From assembly GCA_032358165.1 (NCBI GenBank), contig JAALGY010000010.1, forward strand, positions 372,001 to 436,000: a stretch of DNA of 64,000 nucleotides. Direction: 5' to 3'. The position numbers were made by a program, and so were the translations under genes. Shown piece after piece: positions 1-11,242 of the stretch. Positions within the stretch are counted from its first letter, which is position 1. Each line of letters begins with the position of its first letter. The notes under the pieces are model-generated. The model worked only from the letters and a program-made list of their open reading frames with translations, ran no database searches and was not told the DNA's origin. Origin of the DNA: Diplosphaera chodatii. Its lineage: Eukaryota; Chlorophyta; Trebouxiophyceae; Prasiolales; Stichococcaceae.

Positions 1-394
1 CATTGGCAGGCGGGCGCGCACCCGCGGACGTCTTGCCAGTAGTACTGCCGGTCGTCAGCGTGCTCCAGCGCGAAGATCGCGATCTCTACAGGTACGGGCA
101 GCAGCTGCGTCAGCCCAAGTGCTCCTGTTACATCTGAGGTTCTTGCCGCAGGCCACAGCAATCGATGGATACGGAGGTGTGTGTGTGTGCATGTGTGTGC
201 ATATCATTGTTGTTGCATGCAGGAGTGGGGAGCGCACCTCCCCAGCCGGCGTCCTTCGCCGCCAGGGGCTGCCCGTGCGGGTCGGGCACAGGTATGCCAC
301 TCACACACACGCCGCGCTCGGGGTCGGCGCGGGCGGCTTGCCAGTCGCGATAGCGGGCCAGCCGCTCCGCTGCGGTGCTCCCGCTCTGGCTCAT
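1..394 (-). CDS. 5' part of an unrecognised protein gene, cut by the window edge
   Basis: A start codon at 394 opens a first exon (394-238) that ends at a GT donor. The second exon begins at 85 after a TGTAG acceptor and is open to the window edge. Joining them keeps the frame and gives about 80 residues, beginning MSQSGSTAAERLARYRDWQ and continuing with an aromatic stretch around ALEHADDRQYYWQD. I do not recognise the family from this much. The start is the first ATG in the open frame, and about 1.07 kb of apparently non-coding DNA lies upstream. The GC-rich codon use matches the other genes here. The intron (237-86) contains a TG-rich microsatellite. The exon call rests on frame closure only; the protein may be longer at its N-terminus. 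Confidence 0.5.
173..206. repeat. TG/TGCA microsatellite inside intron 1 of the left-edge gene
   Basis: The plus strand carries a run of alternating TG dinucleotides interrupted by CA, within the predicted intron 237-86 of the minus-strand gene. It is a low-complexity intronic repeat. Confidence 0.7.
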
Positions 395-1468
395 GGCTGG
401 CTGCTGCGGCGGACCACGGTAGCCAGCTGCCCGGGTCGCCTGCGATGCATGATCAAGAGAATCCGCTCACTTCGCAAGCCTGTTACCATCATGCATGAGC
501 AAGAAACGACGATCATTCATTCAATCAGTTGACAAGACAGCCATGGCAATTGTGCTGCACGCTCTGCTAGGCCGACAAGTGCATCGTCAAGGTCAGGTTG
601 GCTGGGAGACGGCAACACTGGGTGTCGTGAACGCAGCATTATTGCTAGCACCATTGCGGCAACCCGCCGAAGACACGACAGGCAGGACTCATCGCTCGGA
701 GGCCAGTTCGTCTGTACAAGCAAGGGGCATGGTACCAGCAGCAGCCGGCTGCTGGTCTAGCTAGAGCCAATAGCTGCTGCTGTGGCTGGCTATGGGACTG
801 ATGCCAGCGCAAACTGCTGCTGCACTCGACATCCAGCCGAGCTCGAGAAATGGCGGGCAGGGGATTTCGGCAGAGGTTCTTCATACCTTACTCAAAGACG
901 AACGTGCAGCGGTAGTCTGTGTTGCAGGCGGGAAGGTTGTTGAGTCACTAGTGCACTTTCGACCAACCTCGAACTGCACTTCTGCCACCAGCGAGGCTGC
1001 AAAACAAGTGGGTGCCTTTACCTTGGTGTGATCACAGTGGCAAATGTTGGCAGCACTGCAGGCAGCTGGCACGCACAGTTAGTCGTTAGGCAAGGTGAAG
1101 AAGCAGGTTGTTCCGCTGATTATTGCTGCTGAGACATCTCGGCTGATATTACGAGCCTGAGGTCGTCTGTCATCATTAATAATAATACGCTGTTTGCATC
1201 GGGGTGGTTGGCTCTGCTGGCAAGCTCAAGCCAAGTTGAACAGGGCTTGCTGAGAAATGTTCCTACTAAAAACCGCCGGAGCCGGATTATATATGGCGTT
1301 GCGGCTTGTGTGGCACAATTCATATGCAACATGCGCCGCCCCTCTGCTGTCACCCTGAAGAGCATGCTACACCTCTATGGCGGCAACTGGGCAGCTGGTC
1401 TCGCTATCAGCACTGCGTGCCAGATTCTGAGCAACCTCTGAGCATGTTAGCTGCTCTACCCATACATC
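395..1468. other. Intergenic stretch without a supported gene
   Basis: This stretch lies between the start codon of the left-edge gene and the stop codon of secreted paralog 1, both on the minus strand. The open frames here are short, overlap each other in several frames and match no family I know. It probably holds the promoter of the left-edge gene and the 3' end of paralog 1. I see no repeat, RNA gene or mobile element. Confidence 0.5.
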
Positions 1469-4352
1469 CTAAGGCACCACTGCTATCAAGAAGGCCTGGC
1501 TGCCGGCTGTCGCCCTGAGCGCCACCTTGCCCGCCGCGCCCAGGGCCGCCTTGCTGTGCTTGATGACCTGCACCAGCGCCGCACAGATGCAGTAGGTCAC
1601 ACACACCGTGCCACAGCTACGTTTGTAAAAAGGTTTCGGTTCCACACTGTGCACCTGTGGCTTCCTTCGGCAGCTTGGCTTAGCTCAGCTGATACCACCT
1701 AGCACCTGCCACAAGGTCGAAGCGGACATGCGCACAGTGACGCCCTGTTTACTAGCATCATTGGTCATCTCGCTGTCGAGGGATCGGTCAGCGCATTTGT
1801 GCTGACTCTTTTGGTTACCAGGAACATCAGGTAGGAGGCAGGCTGAGGGCGTAAACACTCACATAGACCTTGTCGTTGTCCTGGGCTGTGACGGCGTACA
1901 GCGGCTGGCTGGCGCCCTCCAGGGTGGCCATCCCGTAGTTGTAGAAGCCGCGGCCCAGGGCCGCCGGCGCGCGGCCCACTCTCGTCACCACGCGCTGCCC
2001 CTTGGCCGTGCGCTTGATCTGCTTAATCTGCGCATGAGCAGGAATGATGCGTCAAGTCCTTGGCATGGCTTGCTCCAGGTATAAAGTACAAGTGGCCGAC
2101 ACCTGCCACGCACGAGTTGGGAGCATATCAGTGCTGACCGTGGTTGTCACCGGCAACAGAACCACATCTGATGGTGATGTTGGTGCATCCTACCGTGCCG
2201 GGCCCGTAAAGGCCAGTGTAGCGGCCCGGGCAGAGGGAGTAGAACTCCGAGGGCCCGCCGATCTTGAAGTTCTGGCACTCGCCCGCGTACCCGGTGCGCC
2301 AGCTCAGCAGGGTGGGAGACCCCGGCTTGACGCCCCGGAACCGGAAGTTCTGCCACAGCACAAAGCAGCGCGTCAATCAGGTGTTTGCTGCAGTGTCTCA
2401 AGCCTGTGTCTGACTATGGCCTCCATCATCAGGCAGTGATGCAATCCGAGCAGGATTCTGGTGTGCTTGGCATCTGCTCACAAGGGCATCATGCTCGCCA
2501 AAGACCATGAGCGGCGCGCCGTTTCGGCCGCCGGGCAGCCGTGGCACGTACAGCGCCCGTACCTACCCAAGCAACAGCTCGCGTTGAAGGCCATCCCAAT
2601 GCCGACACGAGTCACACCTCTGCTGGGTATGCTCACTCACATGGGCAATGTGCCACCTGGGGTTGCTGCTGCCTACCAGTGTGCACAATCCCTGAGAAAG
2701 ACACACCTGGTCAATGATTTCTCGCTTGCAGAAGTTCTCGGCACTGGTGCGCGTGGCGCTGGTCTTCGTCAACGCCCGCGTGCGCGCGTCATACCTGTGC
2801 CACCAAAGGAAGCTTCTCTGCCACAGCGTGTGCAGTCAGATGCCCATGTCCATGACGCATCCTCATCAGCACCGCCCCCACGGAGGCAGCCCTGCAGGAG
2901 CGAAACGCCTCCTCGAGCAATTCAGCACTCACGATAGGTTCAGCACCCAGGTCGCCGAGAAGACGGGGTAGTTGTCGCTGTTCGTCTTTGGACTGCAGCC
3001 GCGGTTGCAGGCCAGCCCCACGAAGACAGGGTGCCTGCCTCCAGCTGGCAACCCCACTGCGATCGCAGCTGCACGTAGACAGCAAGATCACATAACTTCA
3101 CGTCATGCTGCGCCACCACTTGCATGCCCAGTCAGGTGTTCGATCAAGGGTGCATGAGCGCAAAGCAGATCGCAATGCCGATGGCAGCTGTCCCCATGCA
3201 CTTGCCTGGCCCAGCAATGCTGCAGCCCGCGAGCGAGTTGATCATGAACGGCGCGAGCACGTGCTTCGACAGCACCTGCAGCATGCCCGGCGTTGGTGAG
3301 ACGAGTGCTATGCAGTATGCACTGCCAAGACAAGTGATGCGCACAGGCTCACTGCCTCATGCTATGTTGCTGCACAGCGGCAGCTGCAACCGCACCTTGG
3401 GAGTGGCGTTCTTCAGTGCCACCACCCAGATGTCCGTTCTGACGTCCGAATACAGTCTGTGGCACGCCACAGAAACTTGTTTTCAGCCAATCGAACATCT
3501 GTGGTGCAAGGTCATAAGCCAGCAAGCAGGCACATGGCACTGTTCGTCCGGCAGTATACCATCCAAGCCGCACAGCAGAGTCCGACGCTGTGCGCCGCAG
3601 TACGGTTCCTGAGTAGCTGGCCACTCAGGAACCGCACAGCCGGTGTAGGATCGTCACCTGTCTGTCGTGAGGAACGCCAGGCTGCCGTCGCTGGAGACGC
3701 CTATGTTGTGGAAGATAGCGTCGTCGGTCGTCAGGCGCAGGCTGCCGCGGTGCACACCAGACGGTGACTTCACCTGGACAAATCAAAGGCAGGCGCCGCA
3801 TGAGCAACTAGCACTATGCAACGAAGTGTGTCAGCCTCGTGTTGCTCTCACGTGCCCCTACTCGTATGTACCTTTGCTGCACACTGCAGCATGGTGAGCC
3901 AGTGCGCAGCATGGCCATGTAACACTATGTAACACTCATGCATCTGCCGGAAGTGCGGCGGAAAACCCCTCGGACGTCGCGCTTCACTTGCCAGCAAGTT
4001 CTGGCGCTTGAAAACACAGTGACCGCATCCTGGGCCGCGTTGAGCGGCTTTGGCGGTGCGTCAAACACAGCATGCCGGTGGCCAAAAGGCAGCCACGCCC
4101 AGCCACTCTGAGGCCGCGCACCGTCACTGTTATCATGTCACGCTGCAGATCTGTTGGCTGGGCTGCCAACTCCCATTGCGCATGCGGCGCTGTGCTGCAG
4201 TGTTGTCGGCTCACCCGCAGGGTTGAAGTGCCGCTTGCAGTCTCCTCAACGTAGACCAGGTCACCCCGCTGTGCGCTTGATGTATCGGCTGGTTTAGGTG
4301 AGGCAATTAGCACGCCCAGCAGGACCAGGCACACGCCGTTGACAGCCCTCAT
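1469..4352 (-). CDS. Secreted protein of an unrecognised ten-exon family, paralog 1
   Basis: Ten exons, 5' to 3': 4352-4215, 3773-3658, 3456-3396, 3275-3206, 3068-2933, 2794-2707, 2562-2482, 2349-2194, 2027-1863, 1567-1469. They join in frame to 369 residues ending in TAG. The N-terminus is a typical signal peptide (a hydrophobic run around CLVLLGVLIAS), so the product is probably exported. Motifs shared by all paralogs are RGDLVYVE after the signal peptide, SPSGVHRGSLRL with SDGSLAFL, IWVVALK, APFM..SLAGC, a Cys pair in LACNRGC, LYVPRLPGG, GGPSEFYS, QIKRT..GQRVVT and a C-terminal LIAVVP. Recurrent segments of the type W-V-V-x-x-x-basic suggest a beta-strand-rich, possibly propeller-like fold, which is inference only. 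Intron 4 has a GC donor (3205-3204). It is tandem with paralog 2. The function is unknown. Confidence 0.82.
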
Positions 4353-4786
4353 GTGAAGGATGCAGAATGCCGGCAGGTGCACTTGCGCCACCAGAGTGTG
4401 AAGCACTCCTGGTGTGCGCAGTGAGGACTTTGAAATTTTTTCGCTGCCGTTGAGGCACAGGTATCCTCCGTCCGCAATCCGCATGAGAAAGCAAGCAGAT
4501 GCCAGAATCGGCAGTGAGTTGGCCTCTGAGTCAGCAAGGCAACCTGTACGGGCAAGTGTGGTGAGCAGGGGGTAGACATACTTTGGACTGGTCCTCATTT
4601 TGTACGAGCAGATTCGCGAAGAAGGAGCTGTGCATATCGCACATGAACAGCTGAGAGCGTATTGTGCACGAAACGATGGTAATGCTGCCATCCTACTACG
4701 TGTGAACATGCATACACAAGCAAAAAGGTTGGAGATCTGGCATGGTGTGCTGTTTGTCTGGCGCCACACTAATCCCTAGCGCAGCC

Positions 4787-4822
4787 AGCATGTTTCGGAG
4801 CATATCTCGGAGCATGTTTCGG
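4787..4822. repeat. Three direct 12-bp repeats between paralogs 1 and 2
   Basis: The unit AGCATGTTTCGG occurs three times head to tail (4787-4798, 4799-4810, 4811-4822); the middle copy has two substitutions. It lies in the 576-bp spacer (4353-4928) between paralog 1's start and paralog 2's stop, where no gene is seen. It sits about 435 bp upstream of paralog 1's start codon. A regulatory role is possible but not shown. Confidence 0.6.
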
Positions 4823-4928
4823 AAGCTGGAAGCACGCATGCGAATGGTGTGTCATGCCAATTGCCATCCATGCCAAGATTTGTGTGCTCCTCCTTTGGGG
4901 CACCCAGCTCACCGTGACGTCGCTAACC

Positions 4929-7889
4929 TTAGGGCACCACAGCTATCAAGAAGGACTGGCCACCAGCTGGGCTGCCAGCTTTCATCTCAAAAGCCACCTT
5001 GCCGGCTGCGCCAACCCTTGCCTTGTTGTGCTTGACAACCTGCAACAGTGGCATGTCGCAGCATGTTTGACACATGTGAAAGCAGCTTCCAGACTGCATC
5101 ACCATCTTGCGCACATGTTGCGCGGATGGCCTACATCAAGTTGCGCGGTTGGTTGACTCATGCTGTTCGTCTTCATCTGATCTTGACAAAGAGTCACATG
5201 TCTGGATGAAATGGCAGCCAGTTTGACACTACCAGAATGTGCCACGCTGCGGAGTACGCCTGCAGCAGTTTGGCATTGGAGGAGGGACAGCAGACGTCGT
5301 CGTGCACTTACATAGTATTTGTCGTGATCCTGGGCAACCACGGCGTAGAACGGTTGGCTGGCGCCCCCCAGAGCAGCCATGCCATACAGGTAGAAGCCCC
5401 GGCCCAGGGCTGCAGGTATGCGGCCGACTCTGGTCACCACGGTCTGCCCCTTTGTGCGCTTGATTTGCTTGAACTGCATCGTAGTCGCACATGCATATGA
5501 GGCATCAGTGCCAGCCTGCTGAAGTTCATCACGGATGGCGACATACCATCCATCCCAACATCTACGTACTGTGACACCGTCTGACACACATGCAAAGCTG
5601 TCCCGGCACTTGCTGTTGGCTTGTTGTCCTGCTTAAGGACATTGAGCGGCAGACATTATACTACATCAGTACCGCAAAGGCCGTGTAGTGCTCGGGGCAG
5701 TAGGCGTAGACCTCCGACGGTCCGGCGACCACAAAGTTCCCACATTCATACCCGCTGCGCCAGCTCAGCAAGGCAGGGGAGGTGGGCCTGACGCCTCTCA
5801 GCTGGAAATCCTGCAGCAGCACCAGTGCGCCGTCTCCTAGGGATGCACGTCCATTGTGCAGCAGGGTATGCGACATGCATGTGAGACAAGCCTGCCGATG
5901 TTGCACAAGGCTAATGTTCGACCTGCTACGCTGCCATGATATGATACAAGCATAAAGGCGGTGCTTGCTTGCTTCCTGTTTACCTCTGCGTTACGCTCGC
6001 CAAACACCATGAGCGGCTCAGCGTTCTTGCCATTGGGCAACCGTGGGACATGCAGCGCCCGGATCTGCACATAGTCACACTTTGTGGGGCTGCACTGCAT
6101 GACCATTGGTGTGCACATTGACTCTTCACCATCAGCATATTCAGCAGGCAGGTTCTTCTTGCAATTCCAGTCCCAATGCCTCGTTCCTGCCTTTTGAAAA
6201 CCGTCGTTGATGCACAGCACACCTGGTCAGCGGGCTCAATGCTGCAGACTTTCTCAGCGCTAGTGCGAGTGGCGCCAATGCTCGAGAGCTTTCGTGTGCG
6301 CATGTCATACCTGTCTCAGGCAGATCAGAGCTGTCTTCAGTCAACTATGAGCATAGAACGCATGTGGTCTGCGTGCTCCCACATCAGCACTTCACCAGCG
6401 GAGACGTACAGGCATTGCCAAATGCGAAAATCATTGGCCTCTTGTATGGCGTACTCACGACAGGTGCAGCACCCAGGTCGCCGAAAGCAAGGGAAAGTCA
6501 TCGTCGTCATATCTCGGGTTACAGCCTCGGCTGCAGGCCAGGCCCAAAAAAACAGGGTAGTTGCCGCCATCCGGCAACCCCGCTGCGACAGCCGCTGCAA
6601 GCAGACGGCAGACACCGCCGCATCACGACGGCATGTAGGCTGAACAAATTGTCGAGAACCAAGCCACAATCAGAATGCGCTTGCACAGGACCGTGCTGCT
6701 GATGCTCGAACGTGCCTGTGTCGGCAAGGCGGCAGCCGGCGAGCGAGTTCTTCATGAAAGGCGCAACCTTGTGCCTTGAGAGTACCTGGAGCATGCGCAA
6801 GACTCGTCAGCGGGATGTGGTGCACTAAGCAAGCAACAGGGCCGATGGATAGACATGGTTTCACAGTCGCCTGTCGCTACACAGATGCATCCAGACTCGA
6901 GCCTCGCCTTTAAAGCGCCGCTCTTCATAGCAACCACCCAGATGTCTTCGTCTTTCTCTTCGAAATACCGTCTGTTATCTCTGTACGTGTCAATTCCCAT
7001 CATAAATCAGCCAGCTTGTCTGCACTGCTGCGTGAGGCAGGGCAGGTTATAGCAGCTAGCAGTCGCAATATGACGCCGTGCACGCGACACCGTTGTCGTG
7101 CGTCAAACAGTGCTTGCTGTCTGACCGAAGGAGTACATGCCCAAACGTCACCTATCTCTTAGCAGGAATGCAAGATTGCCGTCGTTGGAAATGCCGATCT
7201 GGCGGAAGTCCACGTTCCCTGGCGCCAGGCGCAGGTTGCCACGCACCACTCCAGATGGCGACCTCACCTGCGCCAGATGCAACAGCACGGATCAACCCCT
7301 GAATGCAAGGCTGGTCAGTGCCATGGAATCGAGGCGCCGTCACACCACGTCTCTGGTATGTGGATCTGCACTGATCATCATCAGGGTGCGCAAACTCGTA
7401 ACACCGGGTAACAACCGCCCAGATGCCGATAGTGGATGCGGTGCAACACACTGTGCGAAAAACAAGTCCATTGCTATGAGCAGATAGAGCGCAACGATCT
7501 TAGTGGCTACTAACATAAACAATACATTTCGTTCGGAGCACCCCTGCAGTCCGTCGGCACCTTGCAGTATAGTAGTAGTGGCAGTGCACCGTGTATTATG
7601 GTCACAAGGCAGCCGCACTTCGACCAGAGTGCAAGGGGTCTGATCATGCACAGCAGCTGCAACTCGCAGCTAATCGGGCTTCCTGCAGATGCAATTGCAG
7701 TGCGCAGGCGCCGCCTTGACACAGTGGTCAAGGCCTCACCCGGAAGTTTGTGGCCGTGCCTGGATACGTATATTCAATGTACACCACGTCACCGCGCTGC
7801 ACGTGTGCTGCCTGAGTCGACGCGGCTGAGACGAGAGCAACGCTCACGCTCAGCAGCACGACTAGGCAAGTGTAGTTCGCAGGCTCCAT
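4929..7889 (-). CDS. Secreted protein of the same ten-exon family, paralog 2
   Basis: Exons 7889-7740, 7267-7152, 6971-6908, 6785-6716, 6594-6459, 6310-6223, 6064-5984, 5810-5673, 5473-5312, 5039-4929 join in frame to 371 residues ending in TAA. The leader is hydrophobic (around VVLLSVSVALVSAAS), followed by the family motif RGDVVYIE. Later motifs are RGNLRL with NDGNLAFLL, DEDIWVVAMK, APFMKNSLAGC, LACSRGC, LHVPRLPNGKN, GPSEVYAYCPEHY and QIKRTKGQTVVT. All splice phases equal those of paralogs 1 and 3, and exons 2, 4, 5, 6 and 7 have the same length as in paralog 1. Two introns use GC donors: intron 3 (6907-6906) and intron 4 (6715-6714). Downstream on the same strand is paralog 1; upstream is a fragment of an AspRS copy. 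Export is inferred from the leader; the biochemical role is unknown. Confidence 0.82.
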
Positions 7890-8345
7890 GAAAAGGACGG
7901 CTTAAGATCCTGCAGGTGCAGTTCACACAGAAGGCTGTCGAGCGCAAGGGGCCTGCCCAACTTATGGCTGTTAATCTCTTTGCTACAAGGAGGGTGCAAG
8001 TCTGTTTGATCGGGACATCAATCTCAATGGCAGCAGATGTCTAGTACATGGCAAGAGTGGTGCACGTGATGTCGACACGCCAGTACAGATCTGTGCTTGG
8101 AGGTCACAAGGCTTCACAAGGCCAAGTTTCCATAGCTGTCCATCACGCAGTCAGGTGTAACATGCCAGGCGCCGAAAGCTCTCACAGCCTTTCGTTCAGC
8201 CCTCGGGCCACAGAAAGTGCACACAGACGACAACACTGCATTCTGTGCTGGTGCGGTGCGGCCCACAGTACCCAACCCTGTGGCATGCTCTGTAGTGTCA
8301 AGCTACAACCTGCAAGTGTCGTCACGCAGCCCCGGCATGCGCCTG
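7890..8345. other. Spacer between paralog 2 and the AspRS fragment
   Basis: A 456-bp stretch upstream of the paralog 2 start codon. No coding exon, repeat or RNA gene is recognisable. It should contain the paralog 2 promoter. The corresponding spacer is 439 bp in front of paralog 3 (14058-14496) and 704 bp in front of paralog 4 (23977-24680), again without visible genes. Confidence 0.5.
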
Positions 8346-9655
8346 TCACAGCATCTTTGCTTTGAATGATTCAGCCATGCCGCTGGAGTGTATCCGCTCG
8401 TCCTCTGCTGCCTTCCTGGCTGCCGCCTCATCCGCTCCCCGCATCAGCGCTTTGCCTGCCGGCACAGCACGCACACTCCATCCATCAGAATTGGCCTGGT
8501 GTGCAGCAAATTGCGGTGCTGATAATGGTCAAGCTCAGCTCAGATGGTTCAATGCAGTATCGAGACTGGGTCTGGCCCACTCAGCTGCCTGTCGCTCTGC
8601 CCCATGCTATACATACCTGCTTTGGATGTGCAGATGTGCCAGGTGCGCCGTTGACACCCCTTGACGGTGCCCTCGTCAGCAGGCACTGCCCCGTGGTCGT
8701 CTTTGGGGACGTGATGGCGTCCAGAACAGGTGGCGGCCCTGCAGCACAGGCCATGCAGAGTTGCCGGATATGCGTGGCAAATGCTGGTGACAGGGAAATG
8801 CTGGTGACACGGCTGGCAACATCCGTGCATGTATGAAGTCATGAGGTCCCAGGTGCCCATACCCACAGCCCGAATCCACAGCGGCTGCGGCTTGCTAACG
8901 TGCTGCTGCATGGCACCCGCATGTGTGCTTCTGCAACACTCGCGCTGGTACCTCAGCTCCCTGCAACTGCTGGGGACTTGCAGGGCTTAGGATTTGCCAC
9001 CGCACCCACCTGCCAGCAGCATGACCAGGCGGTCCAGGCCAAAGGCGATGCCGCCATGGGTGGCGCCACCAACTGCAGCCTGTCCAGCAGCGCGCCGAAC
9101 ATGCCGTCGCCCCAGATAACCCAGCTGCCGCATCACACCCGCTCGCTCCTACACGCCGCGGCGGTAGATGCGCGGGCTGCCGCCTGCAGTGGTTGATGCC
9201 AAGTGTCCTCCTGGCTCCTGCACATGGACCAGGGCGCAAGCACTTCAGGTGATGCACGTGAGGTCTGCCGCACATGTCCGTGCTCGCTGCAACAGGCTGG
9301 CGGCCCAATGCACCGGCAGGCACGGAGTCGGGTGCCAGCCGGTGGCCAAGGCCGCGTGAATGTGATGCTACTGTAGGGGTCTCAGCGCTGGCTCGCATAC
9401 TCTGCAACCAACTCGCTGCAGGGTGTCCCGACTCGATGCTGCATATGTGCCATGTCACTGTCGATCCCGGAGAGAGGCCCTGAATGCCTGACAGCAGGAG
9501 CTGCAGCAAGTGCAACGCACCCCTCTCAGACATTGGGGCAGTTGGTGACCCAGGTAAGCGCGGCCGTGACCGCCGGCACCTCGCCAACCCTGCCGCTATG
9601 CGGCGCCGCATCCTGCCCAGCACCCTGTTCACCGCCGCCTCCCTGCAAGACGCCA
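8346..9655 (-). pseudogene. 3' fragment of a duplicated aspartyl-tRNA synthetase gene (copy C)
   Basis: Only C-terminal exons of the bacterial-type AspRS gene are recognisable here, in the same order as in the intact copy at 14497-20158. Near 9530-9655 is the exon for the EAVVNRAL region, whose [11 protein letters not shown] segment is out of frame. Near 9000-9190 is the exon with SPRIYRR and the GLDRLVMLL segment, carrying in-frame stops and a gap. Near 8636-8757 is the [11 protein letters not shown] exon, degraded after that motif. At 8346-8455 is the last exon, ending GMAESFKAKML and TGA. The exon for LHHPFTAPN is missing, and all exons for the anticodon-binding domain and class II motifs 1 and 2 are absent. 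It cannot encode a synthetase. It preserves the AspRS-then-secreted-protein gene order. Confidence 0.85.
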
Positions 9656-10149
9656 CAGCTCCATTTCGGGCCCCAGGGTGCGTGTGCAGTATGTCGTCAG
9701 GCGGCGCCTCACCCAGCTCCGCAGCCGCATCCTATCCTACTCGGGTCCCGCGCCCTAGCATCACTAGCCGCCCTGCCGACTTTGCGCTACCGTGGTCAGC
9801 GCCACCAGCACAGGCTTCCGCCTGTCAACGGCCCACCAGGCGGCCCCAGCACCCGAGGGGAGCTGTGACCTGGCCCACTGCCTCAATGGCCAGTGAGCAA
9901 CACCCCTTCATCATGACCAAACCATGTTTGACAGCAGTCTGCTTCGAGCAGCTGCTCAACGGGCGCTGCCAAGTTAGCAGTATTGCACTGCATGGAGAAC
10001 ATGCGCCTCGAATTACATGGCCTGAACATTCTGCCAACATTCTTTCTGGCGCACCGTCGAACATGCTCACGGCCACCGACGAGCAGCGGGCGAACCGGAT
10101 GCGCCTCCAGGGTTGCGGCCACCTGTCGGTATCCGCCTTTGCTGGGGTG

Positions 10150-10447
10150 CAGCAGCACTTGCAGGCCAGCCCCTCGTCTTGCCATGATGTGGCATCCCCG
10201 CCGCAATGAAGGCTGCACGTGACCGGCACAACAACTTCAGGAGGTTCCTAACATAGCCAGTCAAGCATCTGGCGGCCAGCACGCAAGCAGCTCAGCAGAT
10301 TGTCGTCTCACCCGGAGGGTCGAAGTGCACTTGCGGTCTGCTAAACGTAGGCTAGGTTGCGTTTGTGGGCTTCTGCTGCCTCTTCAAGTGCAGCTTAGAT
10401 GGTGAGCGCGCACAGGACGACTAGGCATGCCCGTTTGGTAGGCTTAT
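10150..10447 (-). pseudogene. Remnant of a fifth secreted-family paralog
   Basis: The stretch 10447-10312 aligns with exon 1 of the ten-exon family, ending at the same CGG/GTGAG donor. The start codon position reads ATA instead of ATG, and stops interrupt the frame after RACLVVLCALTI. Directly downstream, about 10206-10150 resembles the start of exon 5 (IAAGMP, then GLACK), with exons 2-4 missing. Nothing of exons 6-10 is visible. It lies between the AspRS fragment (copy C) and paralog 3, as expected for one more decayed copy of the repeated unit. Confidence 0.65.
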
Positions 10448-11242
10448 CGGAAGGATGCAGAGCGCCAACAGGTGCACTTCCGTCAACAGACTGCTCAACC
10501 TTGTTGATGCTGTCAGAGGAATGCGCACATCCTCCCATACCAGCCTGGTGACAGATTTTCCTGCCACTGGCGATGGTTGTCATGGAGTGTCTGTGAGCAC
10601 AGGGCAAACAAGCTCCCCTGACTCAGTAGCGCACGTGCACGTTGTACTTGCACTGTACCGGCAGGGGGCATCATCACCTTTTGCGAGGTTATCAGCTGCA
10701 GTGAGCTGCCACTGGCTTTTCCCCTGTCAGGTCTCAGGCTGAGGCCTTCGTTTCAGCAAGCCACTGGACAGGACATGGGCGAAGCGTCACGGTCTGCACG
10801 ACAATCGATGATGCTTGCAGCTCACGCTTCATTGTCTGCAGCTAGCCCCACACGGTAACATCTCGAGTTCACCCGGCGGCATGCTATGTATGGTAGCAGG
10901 CCGTAGCACTAGAGACATCCTGGACTGCCGTGCGTGGCTTCGAGCAAGAGGGTATTGCAGCGCCCAGGCTATGGCATGTATGTTCAAACTGGTAAAATGA
11001 CCCGTCGGGTGCACTCAGTGGAGCCCAGCTCAGCAAACTACTGCAAGCTGCTGCCGAAACAAATGGTGTTGAAGCCCGCGGTAGTATTGACGATGGATGT
11101 CACGGTCGCAACAACGTGTGTGCAGTATGTGACTTTGCACATGCAAGTGGGTCCCCATGCATGGCGCTGCTGGTCACTTGCCTCCGATTTCCTATGGTCT
11201 TCCCTTTCAGCACGCAGGGGATTGTATGGTGCGTCACGCGGC
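10448..11242. other. Intergenic stretch without a supported gene
   Basis: Roughly 800 bp between the exon-1 remnant and the stop codon of paralog 3. Open frames are short and unsupported, and I recognise no repeat or RNA. The stretch 9656-10149, on the other side of the remnant, is likewise featureless to me. Confidence 0.45.

Noticed and set aside
3984..4769. 261-codon minus-strand frame as a single protein
   Set aside because: Only its part from the internal ATG at 4352 is conserved among paralogs. The upstream part has no counterpart, and the frame beyond 4215 runs into the intron.
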